Part shown: piece after piece, positions 1 to 9,238 of the stretch
Layout: each line of letters begins with the position of its first letter
How positions within the stretch are numbered: position 1 is the stretch's first letter
Source: Haliotis asinina
Lineage: Eukaryota; Mollusca; Gastropoda; Lepetellida; Haliotidae
Reading direction: 5' to 3'
NCBI RefSeq assembly: GCF_037392515.1
Contig: NC_090281.1
Location: forward strand, 47,220,645-47,284,644
Length of the DNA: 64,000 nt
Position numbers and translations under genes: made by a program
The notes under the pieces: generated by a model
Database searches by the model: none
The model's input: only the letters and a program-made list of their open reading frames with translations
Told to the model about the DNA's origin: nothing

Positions 1-292
1 TCATGTACATCGTCCTTACCCCGTTATGTAAACATATCCAATCAACTGTAATGCATTACCATTGGCTTCCATCATTGTTATCATAACTGTCGGCTTCCTA
101 TCAGTGCTTGTTTATACTGGCTTCCAGCTTTCGTTAACTCATTCCACTTGTTACTTTGTTATTGTTTAACCTGTACATATAAATACACCTCTGTATCCCC
201 TTTCTCAATCACCTGATGAAGGAGTAAGCATTAATTCCGAAACGTTGTGTTCTCACATAAAGAAGTTGATATCCATAAAAATCTTCATTCTT
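1..292 (+). repeat. Penelope-like element tail relic (intron or upstream of NDOR1 exon)
   Basis: This stretch lies inside the NDOR1 intron that precedes the first visible exon. Its 3' part carries CTGATGA (213-219), a short stem, GAAAC (239-243) and then AAGAAGTTGATATCC (260-274). That order resembles the terminal repeats of Penelope-like retroelements, many of which carry hammerhead ribozyme motifs. No reverse transcriptase is present in the window part. The family call rests on these motifs alone, so it is tentative. Confidence 0.4.
203..256 (+). ncRNA. Hammerhead-ribozyme-like core (type I, minimal)
   Basis: The conserved boxes CTGATGA (213-219) and GAAA (239-242) are both present. GGAG (221-224) can pair with TTCC (235-238) as stem II, with one extra A at 220. 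CAC (210-212) can pair with GTG (247-249) as the start of stem I. Stem III would be minimal, as in ribozymes of Penelope-like elements, which are known to work poorly as monomers. Activity is unknown, and the extra A may weaken it. Confidence 0.4.
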
Positions 293-882
293 ATGATGTG
301 AGACATGTTTGACTTCAGCCATGCACCGAGTGATGTGAGACATGTTTGACCAGCTATGCACTGAGTGATGTAAGATGTGTCTGACTTCAGCTGTGCACCA
401 GATGATTTGAGACATGTTTGACTTCAGTTATGTACCAGATGATGTGAGACATGTTTGGATTCAGCTATGCATCGGTAATGTGAGACATGTTTGACTTCAG
501 CTATGCACCAGGTGATGTGAGACATGTTTTACTTTCATTTATGCACCAGGTGATATGAAACATGTTTGACTTCAGCTATGCACCAAGTGTTGTAAGACAT
601 GTTTGACTTCAGCTGTGCATTGGGTAATGTCAGACATGTTTGACTTCAGGTATGCACCAGGTGATATGAGACATGTTTTACTTCATTTATGCACCAAGTG
701 ATGTAAGACATGTTTGACTTCAGCTATGCATCGGGTGATGTGAGACATGTTTGACTGCAGCTATGCACAGGGTGACATGAGACATGTTTCACTTCATTTA
801 TGCACAAGGTGATGTAAGACATGTTTGACTTCAGTTATGGCCTTTGTAATGTGTGACATGTTTGACTTCAGCTATGCACCAG
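293..882 (+). repeat. Minisatellite of about 37 bp x 16 ending exactly on the NDOR1 splice acceptor
   Basis: About 16 imperfect units of the type GTGATGTGAGACATGTTT followed by GACTTCAGCTATGCACCAG. The last unit supplies the acceptor (TATGCACCAG at 873-882), and the exon itself begins GTGATGTTGTGATGG, matching the start of a unit. The array therefore looks like tandem copies of the intron-exon boundary, with about 10 exon bases in each unit. Units differ from one another by roughly 5-20%, so the array is not young. Confidence 0.85.
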
Positions 883-3800
883 GTGATGTTGTGATGGTTC
901 ATCCTGACAATCTGCCCGACATGGTGGAGGAGTTTCTTCATCATTTCAGCCTGGACCCAGACACAGAATTCACAGTTGAGCAGACTGATCCTGGTACGTG
1001 ATAACAGGGTGTTCAAGGATAAAATTCTGCATCTTAATAACAGAAAAACAACATGGTGTGCATCTACTGGGATACAGCAGTATTTATGATTCTTTAGCAT
1101 TGTTAGCCCATAAGCTCCCATTTTTCATGTTTGTTGATGAAGCTGTGATAGATAGTACCCTGTGGAACTTCATATCCTGTGAACAGCTTTTGATCATGCG
1201 TCGTATGGTAGAGTACTGTATCCAAACTTCACATCAAAGTGGAGTATCATTTTAACCTTGACCTGTAACTTTAAGTCTTAAAGTCCCCTGAACTCATTCT
1301 CCATTCCCTTCCCCACCCTCAAAGATCAAGAATTAAGATAAGGAACACATGGTAAACAAAAATGGGTTAGATTTGATCTTCAGTAACCCATACTTGTTGA
1401 AAAGGTGACTAACAGGATCAGGTGGTCATACTCACTGACTTGACTGACACATCATCATATCCCATTTGCACAGATTGCTGCTCATGCTGTTGATCACAGG
1501 GTTGTCTGGTCCAGCCTCAACTTTTTACAGATCACCGCTATATAGCTGAAATATTGACAAGTGTGGCTTATACTGGATCAAACAAACAATCATTTCATGC
1601 TCCTAACTGTATCCCAGTAATTGTCAATGAGTCAAACTCATTTGCCCATCTGTGGTTCTTCAGACATTCCACTGCCACCCTCCCTACCACGGCGTTGCAC
1701 TGTCGGCCATCTTGTGCAGAAGTATCTAGATATTGGGGGAATTCCACGAAGGTACTTCTTCGAACTTCTTTCACTTCTGTCGTCTGATGAGCTGGAGAAG
1801 GAAAAGCTGCAAGAGTTCTCGTCAGCAGAAGGACAGGTATAATGTAGCTTCATCTTTTGTATTTATGTACCTTTGGAAGTATATATACCTCTGAAGGTTT
1901 ATGTGCCCCTTTGAGCTTATGTGCTTTAGTAAGATTAGATATACTGTTAAGCCTATGTACCTCAGTACATTCATGTACCTATGTAACTGGCAAGTAAGTC
2001 CGAGTAGATCTGAAATCTTGTGTGTTTCTTTTAGCTTATGTTGGGTGGTAGGGTAGCCTAGTGGTAAAAGCACTGGCTCACACTGAAGACCAATGTTCAA
2101 TTTCTCACATGGGTACAGTTGTGAAGTGAGATTTTGGTGTCACCTCCCCAGCCCCACTAATCACTCACTCATTTAGGCTTTGGTACCTTTGTGGGTCGGT
2201 GGGATAGCCTAATGGTTAAAGCGTTCCCTCGTCATGCCGAAGACCCGGGTTCGATTTCCCACTTGGGTACAATGTGTGAAGCCCATTTTCTGGTGTCATC
2301 TGGCGTGATATTGCTGGAATATTGCTAAAAAGTGGAGTAAAACCAAACTCACTCACTCACTCATTTGGTACCTTTGCAATTTTATGTACCTCAGTACATT
2401 TGAGTACCTCTGTATGTTTATGCTCCTCTCCAAGGGTCGGGTGGTAAGGCTTGCTGACTTGGTGGGCACACGTCATCAGTTCCCAATCAATGTTCATGCT
2501 GTTGATCACTGGATTGTCTGGTCCAGACTCGATTATTTACGGCGCCATATAGCTGGAATATTGCTGAGTGTGGCGTAAAACTAAATTCACTCACTCACTC
2601 ACTTTTTCTCTAAAACAAACTGCCTCAAAATGACCTTTAAAGTACAGTCGCCATATAGGGGGAATATTGCTGAGTGCAGCGTATAACTAAACTCACTTAC
2701 TCTCTGTAAGTTTATGTACCTCAGTACATTCATGTACCTCCGTTAGTTTATGTACCACTGAAAATTGAGCATTGATCTACACAACTGGGAGACTGACATG
2801 TGTCAATAAAGTCAGTGAACCTGAACACCCATTAGTCAACTCTGCCAACAAACATGGATTACTGAAGTTCAACACCGATCTTCATGAGTCAGTGGAGGAT
2901 GTGTAATGTCTTCAGAATTTGTACTTGATTACTTACAGGAGGAGCTGTATACCTACTGCAACAGACCACGCCGGACGACCTTAGAGGTAGGTCTTCCTAT
3001 CACTGCTGATTAAAGTCCCATCAAAACAGTTTAAACATCAACCTGTAGCATCCTAGGTATTTATCTCCACAAACAATCCTGTCGAAGTAATAATAGTGTC
3101 CAGCTTTCATTAATGCCACAATGAGTTACTCAGATATTCTGAAAATGCTGTTCTCTGAGTACTCTCGACAGGTAAAAATTCAAAATTCAACACAGAATTA
3201 CTGTGGTAACCATAGACAGTCTGTGACTATTAGATTGAAAAGTCTGCAAGACATGGTTACCCAGCTACTTTTTGCAGTGATCAGTCAAGTTCTGAATATT
3301 CAAGTCATATCTGTATGCTTGTGTTCGGTGTTCAATGCAAGACTCCATATTCCATCTTTGCGAGAGCGGCCTCCAAATAATCAAACCTGGACCAGACATT
3401 CCAGTGACAGACATCATAATCATAGATCTATGCAAATGTGATATGATGACGTGCTCATTATCAACACTCAAGACATGTGAGGAAGTGGGGAATCCCAGTT
3501 GTTTCACATGTCACACAGAAGGTGCTATTTTGATTCCAGTCAACTCATTTACTCCCTCATTTCTATAGTCAATCAGTCAGCCAACCAGTTTGATCTGTAG
3601 CCTTCAACAATGGCCTTTGTGTTTTGATTACTTAAATTAGTCAACATCTAAATGACACAAGTAGAAATGTTCTCCTTCATTTACAGGTCTTACAGGACTT
3701 TCCACAGACCAGCAGGCAAATACCATTTGAGTATCTCCTAGACTTGATACCTCCACTGCAGCCAAGAGCTTTCTCAATAGCATCATCACAGCAGGTAGGG

Positions 3801-6800
3801 AAACAATTGTGTCATCACAGCAGGTAGGGAAACAACAGCATCATCACAGCAGGTAGGGAAACAATAGTATCATCACAGCAGGTAGGGAAACAATGGTGTC
3901 ATCACAGCTGGTAGGAAAACAATTGTGTCATTTCAGCTGGTAGGGAAACAATGGTGTCATCACAGCAGGTAGGGAAACAATGGTGTCATCACAGCAGGTA
4001 GGGAAACAATGGTGTCATTTCAGCTCGTAGGGAAACAATGGTGTCATCACAGCAGGTAGGGAAACAGTGGTGTCATCACAACTGGGAAGGAAACAATGGT
4101 GTCATCACAGCAGGTAGAGAAACAATGATGTCATCTCAGCAGGTAGGGAAACAATTGTGTCATCACAGCAGGTAGGGAAACAGTGGTGTCATCACAACTG
4201 GGAAGGAAACAATGGTGTCATCACAGCAGGTAGAGAAACAATGATGTCATCTCAGCAGGTAGGGAAACAATTGTGTCATCACAGCAGGTAGGGAAACAAT
4301 GATGTCATCTCAGCAGGTAGGGAAACAATTGTGTCATCACAGCAGGTAGAGAAACAATGATGTCATCTCAGCAGGTAGGGAAACAATTGTGTCATCACAG
4401 CAGGTAGAGAAACAATGATGTCATCTCAGCAGGTAGGGAAACAATTGTGTCATCACAGCACATAGGGAAAAAAGATGTCATCTCTGCCTATTATTGCACA
4501 CCATCTTGTGAACATCAAAGAAAATATCAAGTCTTGTGTTTTCCAGCTGGTTTTCCAGATACTTGGTAAACACTTCCACACTGAACAATGAAAACATCTT
4601 ATATTCTCAAGGTTTCATCACAATCACAACTGTTCGTCCATCTAGTGTGTTGCATTGTGGTGTGAGATAGGAGTCATTGTGGTGTAACCATTTCCTGACT
4701 GGGCAGATAACAGAATCCTTTTTTCATTTCTAGCAAACTCCAATCCATCTAAGCAGTATCTGTGGACCGTGTGTGACTTGTTATCATTGGTGGAAGATGG
4801 AAAAAATAACGCCATTATTTCCTGGAGAACAGACCAAAATAAAAATTATTTTCATGACATAGTAATATGATCTATCTATTTGTAACTGTCATTGTCATAG
4901 GATAATTCTTGTGTTTGATATTTTGAGAATTTGAATAACCTGTGAACCTGCTGTATTTATATTGATAAGAGAAATATTACACTTGTTAGTTATTATCATG
5001 GATATCAAGCTTGTACACCTAGATGATTTTGAAATCTAAAGGTAAAATGTTCCAAATATCAGTGACAATATTTTGTTTATAAACCATTTTGTCTTTAGAA
5101 AATAAACCACATATGACTTTTATTTAACTGGTAGTGACATGCTATCAAAACTGTAATTCAACAAATATTTTCCACAGAAGTCCCCCTCCATCTAAAAACA
5201 TAAAATCAGTGAGAAGAAAGTATTATTACACATAAATTCTACACAGCCTGTGATGCCATTATTTTTAAAAATATCTATACAATGTATCGTGGGCAATTTT
5301 TGTTTTAGACAATTCTGAAACTATACACTAATGAAGGAGATATATATATTATTTGTTTTGTCAAGTATTAATGTCCCTGCAACTTGTTATGATGAAATCT
5401 CCTTGTGTGCCCTTTGCATTCAACTAACACAATAAAAGGAGTTATACTCACCATTCATCTCTCCTCACAAGTAGTGAACATTCTTCCTGCCATGTGTGTA
5501 AAAATCAGTATAAAATTTTCCAATTAAATAGGTCTGTTTGACTGCTTACCGCATTGTAACCGTGACTGATGACATAACTAGCAGTCACAACAAAGGGGAA
5601 ATCACTCTCATTTAACCTCATTTCTTGTATTTTCCACACAACAAATAACAGTGGCTCAATCCGTCATGATATTTTTTTGGAAATTTTATTTACAATGCTA
5701 TCTGAAATGTGTTAGAACATTATTTTCTTAGTATTTTAATTAAAATGTCACTTGTAACATGAAAATGCACAATTGCATACAAATCATGCCATTATATGCT
5801 GGACTAGATTGATCCATCCTCGGATAAAGAATGAATGATCTTGTAAAGGAGAATATAGTAAATATTATATACTAAAGCATACAAGAATTTCCCATATTGT
5901 TAACCCAGATATATTTTATTGATGGTAAATTTCAAACATATGTTGAATCTGGTAATTTCTGTGACTGTTTCAGGCTACGCCAAACGAGATTCACTTGCTG
6001 GTCGCTGTAGTACGATACAGGACGAAGCTATTCAAACCACGGCGAGGAGTCTGTTCAACATGGCTGTCATCTCTCAGAGCTGACCAAGATATCTATGTTC
6101 CAGTTTGGGTGAAGAGAGGAACGATACACTTCCCCACCTCACTACAGACACCTACCATCATGGTGGGACCAGGTTAGTGGTCTACACTCAGTGTATGAGA
6201 GGAACTATAAAGCAATGTGTTTTAACCTGCCACCATCCTACAGTATTATACACCACTTACTGGCCCCTGTCTGTGTTCCAGGAACTGGGGTTGCTCCCTT
6301 CAGAAGTTTCATCCATGACCGAGCTGCCTGCAATGCTGGAGGTATGTGTTTTCTCTTGGGTCTTTACCAGATTTGATCAGTGTTCTGTATATGGACTTTG
6401 AATTGTGGTTACCAATGCTTTTCAAGGTCAGTTTGGGAGGGTCATGCTCCACAGTTTCAGAGCCAGATGTACAGGATGTAATGGTGCCATATTGGTCACA
6501 GCGCCCTGTGAGAGATGTTACTGTGTAATTAGGTTTGTACTGATACAGTGTAAAATACAGTGTAATAAGGGTTGTATTTAAGCATGAAAGTTAAGTAATT
6601 ATTGTCACATTGAACTGTGGAACCTATTGTTATATCGTTCAAACTGGGGTTACTAGAAAATTAGATAACACACATGACCTGCCGGCTCATTGTTTTGTCT
6701 TGGTCAGTGTGTATCACCAGCAACACAGCGAGTGAAATTTGTGTCAGTCATATCATACTTTGTATCTGTACTTCACCAGAAAATGAGCAACCATGGTGAC

Positions 6801-7494
6801 TTGTCTAGATGCTGTTTGGAGCATTGTGTTGTTCTTTATATCTTTAGCTTCCTTCACCATGAGTAACCATGGTAACTTGTCTACATGCTGTTTCAGGCAA
6901 TGTGTTATTCTTTGGTTGTCGAAGTCAGTCGGCTGACTACTACTGTGGAAGAGAATGGGAGGAGCTGAGTGGGCGGGGTCTGCTGCAGGTGCTGACCGCC
7001 TTCTCCCGTGACCAGGAACACAAGGTCTATGTCCAGCACCTCATCAGGGACAATGCGGCGCTTGTCTGGGATCTCCTTGACAACCACCAGGCCTGGTTTT
7101 TCATTGCTGGGTAAGTCATTCATACGTCATTGCCTCAGAGCTGTAGTGGATCAGCTTCCTTGTCTCACGGCTGCAGTGGCGCTGTTTCAATGTCTCAAAG
7201 CTGTTGTGGAACTGCCTCCTTTTCTCACAGCTGCAGTGGCGCTGTTTCAATGTCTCACAGATTCAGGTTGCTTCAAAAGCTTGTTGATTATCATTAGCAT
7301 TAGGTATCTGAGAATGATTATTGAACACAAGATCTTCTACTCTTCACAGGAACGCCAAGAGGATGCCGGATGATGTGAAGGAGGCACTACAGGATGTTGT
7401 GATGTCGGCCGGAGGGAGGAATGCTACGGAGGCCGCAGAGTACATCACACAGATGGAGGCCAAGAAACACTACCAGGTGGAGGCCTGGTCATGA
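883..7494 (+). CDS. NDOR1: NADPH-dependent diflavin oxidoreductase 1, C-terminal eight exons (5' part outside window)
   Basis: NDOR1 passes electrons from NADPH through FAD and FMN to CIAPIN1/anamorsin for cytosolic iron-sulfur cluster assembly. Exons read as 883-993, 1664-1836, 2939-2986, 3687-3794, 5974-6172, 6282-6341, 6897-7110 and 7350-7494 (TGA). All have GT-AG borders and matching phases, giving about 352 residues. In order I see GDVVMVHP (start of the FAD-binding module), YLDIGGIPRRYFFELL, EEFSSAEGQ-type residues followed by ELYTYCNRPRRTTLE, the FAD motif RAFSIASS, RRGVCSTWL, the NADPH loop MVGPGTGVAPFR, FFGCRSQSADYY, YVQHLIRD, FIAGNAKRMPDDV and the C-terminal EAWS (human ends ETWA). 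The N-terminal flavodoxin domain must lie before base 1. Two exon borders here are duplicated as tandem repeats. Identification is by motif memory and is strong. Confidence 0.95.
1363..1578 (+). repeat. SINE family B, worn copy in NDOR1 intron
   Basis: Shows the family B landmarks in order: GATCTTCAGTAACCCAT, GACTTGACTGACACAT, CATGCTGTTGATCAC, GTCTGGTCCAG and a final TATAGCTGAAATATTG. The (CACT)n tail is missing. Family B has no obvious tRNA-like head but shares its 3' end with family A. Confidence 0.75.
1858..2042 (+). repeat. Short-period tandem repeat (TTTATGTACCTCxG type)
   Basis: Units of about 17 bp, such as TTTATGTACCTCAGTAC, are repeated and decayed. The same repeat resumes at about 2370-2425 and 2700-2765, so one older array has been split by the SINEs between these points. 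Confidence 0.7.
2043..2177 (+). repeat. SINE family A, degenerate copy
   Basis: Has GGGTAGCCTAGTGGTAAAAG (2051-2070, box A-like), a decayed box B region, CATGGGTACAGTTGTGAAG and an ATCACTCACTCATT tail. The tRNA-like head drives pol III transcription in this class. Confidence 0.75.
2196..2364 (+). repeat. SINE family A, well-preserved copy
   Basis: Head with GGATAGCCTAATGGTTAAAG (box A-like) and GACCCGGGTTCGATTTCCC (box B), then ACAATGTGTGAAGCCCAT, GATATTGCTGGAATATTGCT and a CTCACTCACTCACTCATT tail. This is one of the most complete copies in the window. Confidence 0.85.
2432..2606 (+). repeat. SINE family B
   Basis: GCTTGCTGACTTGGTGGGC, CATGCTGTTGATCACTGG, GTCTGGTCCAGACTCGATT, GCCATATAGCTGGAATATTG and a TTCACTCACTCACTCAC tail are present. 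The copy begins inside the family, lacking the first 40-60 bases. Confidence 0.85.
2648..2702 (+). repeat. SINE 3' tail fragment
   Basis: Only the shared 3' end is present: GCCATATAGGGGGAATATTG, then TGAGTGCAGCG and CTCACTTACT. Confidence 0.65.
2768..2890 (-). repeat. SINE family B fragment, reverse orientation
   Basis: Read on the minus strand it has the family B 5' half: TTCAGTAATCCATGTTTG, GTTCACTGACTTTATTGACACAT-type landmarks and a cut end near GATCAATGC. Confidence 0.65.
3365..3485 (-). repeat. SINE family B fragment, reverse orientation
   Basis: The minus strand carries the TGGTCCAGGTTTGATTATTT block and decayed flanks of family B. It lies in the NDOR1 intron before the exon at 3687. 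Confidence 0.55.
3795..4461 (+). repeat. NDOR1: Minisatellite, 23 units of 29 bp, starting exactly on an NDOR1 splice donor
   Basis: The exon ends CATCATCACAGCAG and the intron starts GTAGGGAAACAA. The 29-bp unit GTAGGGAAACAATGGTG + TCATCACAGCAG repeats 23 times with no length change, so the last 12 exon bases and the donor are re-created in each unit. Most units keep CAG/GTAGGG. A higher-order pattern (alternating ATTGTG and ATGATG units from 4230 on) shows recent expansion of pairs. Since 29 is not a multiple of 3, use of a later donor would shift the reading frame. Confidence 0.92.
4462..5973 (+). other. AT-rich intron sequence, nothing recognised
   Basis: Remainder of the NDOR1 intron. 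I see no exon, SINE landmark, tandem array or long inverted repeat here; it is AT-rich with short homopolymer runs. Confidence 0.6.
6771..6917 (+). repeat. NDOR1: Twofold duplication of an NDOR1 splice-acceptor region
   Basis: Two copies about 76 bp apart. Each runs from CTTCACCA through AACCATGGT, ACTTGTCTA and ATGCTGTTT into the first 20 or so exon bases (GCAATGTGTTATTCTTT; first copy GCATTGTGTTGTTCTTT). The second copy contains the real acceptor TTTCAG at 6891-6896; the first has TTTGGAG in its place and looks dead. Confidence 0.85.
7125..7268 (+). repeat. Short tandem repeat in last NDOR1 intron
   Basis: Two long units of about 66 bp, each with two subunits of the type CTCACAGCTGCAGTGGCGCTG + TTTCAATGT. 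They start 15 bp after the donor at 7110 but do not include it. Confidence 0.7.
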
Positions 7495-8545
7495 TGTAGT
7501 GGATGTCTTAAGCTGAAACAGAGATGGACTTGATGTAACGGATCTGTTCACCTGAACAGAGCGTTACTTGATTTAATTGATCTGTTTAGCTGGGAAGCCA
7601 GTGGACTAGTAGCCTAGCTAGATGGAGACATGTCTAATTTATTGTTTTTTGGATGTTTACACCAGATCACTTGTGTCAACATATATGTGGATGAAAACCT
7701 CAGATCCCTGAACACAAGGCTCAATGAAACTTGTTCCAATAACTCACCCTGAAGTGTCACTTCTAGATGCCTTTTAAGGATGTATCCTAGTCAGATATTG
7801 GTGTAACATATTCAAGAGAATAATTGATTACAGGTATATCTAATGCATGAACAAAATGACAACAGCAGTGGTGATGGAACAAGATATGATGAAGCCATTG
7901 AAGGTTTTAATTGAACTGTATAATTGCCTGTTACCATGCATATGCACACATGAAGATAATATATACAGATAATATATGCACTGTCTTACGTTCAGCCTAC
8001 AAGGATGTGAGGACTTGAGATTGGAAAACCACACAAAAAACATCATACAATTCGGTCTTGACAGTTAAGAAAGGTTGAAAAGGTGAAACTGGCAGAGGAC
8101 ATGTTTAACTTTTAAATGAAGAAGATGAAGGTTTGGGGGAATTGAATTACAGCAGAATAATTTTATAATGAACAGGGATATAACCAACTGACAACTATAC
8201 CGAACAGTTTCAAAAGTCCTGAATAAACCTCCTAATATTAGAAGGAGAAGTTATGAATACCAATTCTCTATTACAAACTTAATGGATATACTGAACCAAG
8301 TTGCAATTGTGAAGGCTGTTTCCAATCAGTGCAACGGAATGTCCCAAGCTAATTCTGAATGTGATGGTGATGACATGAACTGTGATGAAACAGTCAAGAC
8401 CCCTCCTTCATTTGCTGATGCCAATATGGTGCTTCATGTCTGCTGCCGACCAAGTGTGGACAAAGAAAGATCACAGACTTTGTAGTGAAACGAATGTAAC
8501 TGTCGTATGAATGAATGAATAAACTAATTAGGAATGTATCGTACT
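7495..8545 (+). other. NDOR1: NDOR1 3' untranslated region (inferred)
   Basis: No gene is recognised here. An open frame of 67 codons at 8282-8485 has no recognisable domain. AATAAA sequences occur near 8222 and at 8518-8523; the latter is followed by a TG/T-rich stretch (TGCATGTTTTTATTGTTC), which makes it the likelier poly(A) site. Confidence 0.5.
8518..8523 (+). promoter_or_regulatory. NDOR1: Probable NDOR1 poly(A) signal AATAAA
   Basis: Canonical hexamer about 1 kb after the stop codon, with a GT/T-rich downstream element within 30 bases. The hexamer near 8222 is an alternative. Confidence 0.45.
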
Positions 8546-8727
8546 GCATGTTTTTATTGTTCTTTCAATGGAATTTTGTGGTCCCTTGGAGTTAATTATA
8601 AAGGTATTTTTCTGTAATACCACATGTAACAATAATACACTCAGCATCAAAAGCATGTGATTTCTTTCAGAGAAATTATGAAACTTGTTAAACTAGAAAA
8701 TACTGACATGGAATGTGTGACCTATGA

Positions 8728-8812
8728 AGATCTGGATTAGAATTGATCTTCAACAACCCATGCTTGTCATTGGGTGGTCAGACTCACTGACTTGGTTGAA
8801 ATCAATACCTAA
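8728..8812 (+). repeat. SINE family B 5' fragment
   Basis: GAATTGATCTTCAACAACCC, CATGCTTGTCATTGG and CACTGACTTGGTTGAAAT match the first half of family B; the copy then stops. Confidence 0.65.
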
Positions 8813-9088
8813 AATCAATCAGACTAAACAACCAAGAAAAAATTAACAAAATATGTCTGAAAGAGGAGTTGCACATTCAGCAGGCCCATGAACTTAGATA
8901 TATGTTTCTTAAACACCACATACATGCATTCTGGCTGACTCTGTACTGGGTATCTTCGTCTCATGTGGACCAACAGGCCCAGTTACACGAGCTCACTGCT
9001 GCGATGCATACAGCTCTCACCCATCCAACTGGTAGGTCACTGAGTCCCAGGAATGAATTACAAGCTGTGTAAACTGGGAAGTCTTAAG

Positions 9089-9094
9089 TTTATT
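9089..9094 (-). promoter_or_regulatory. Probable METTL24-like poly(A) signal (AATAAA on minus strand)
   Basis: TTTATT on the plus strand, about 145 bases beyond the stop codon of the minus-strand gene. Confidence 0.4.
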
Positions 9095-9238
9095 ATGTAT
9101 ACCAATTCAGCTTTACAGTCAGTAGTTACACGTCGTTTTCGCATTCTCACGTGTCATTAAATACAGTGTTAAGAGCTGAGTACAAAATTGACTCCACATT
9201 GTGGCGCCCTTATAGAGAGTATTCAGAATTACAGTATA

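Noticed and set aside
2196-2280. tRNA gene (boxes A and B present)
   Set aside because: No paired acceptor stem or anticodon arm; it is a SINE head, as are the others of family A.
3795-4461. Regular 29-bp direct repeats that could suggest a CRISPR array
   Set aside because: The units abut with no unique spacers, and the sequence is from a eukaryotic intron; it is a minisatellite.
8282-8485. 67-residue acidic open frame after NDOR1
   Set aside because: No start context, splice pattern or family feature; more likely 3' UTR.
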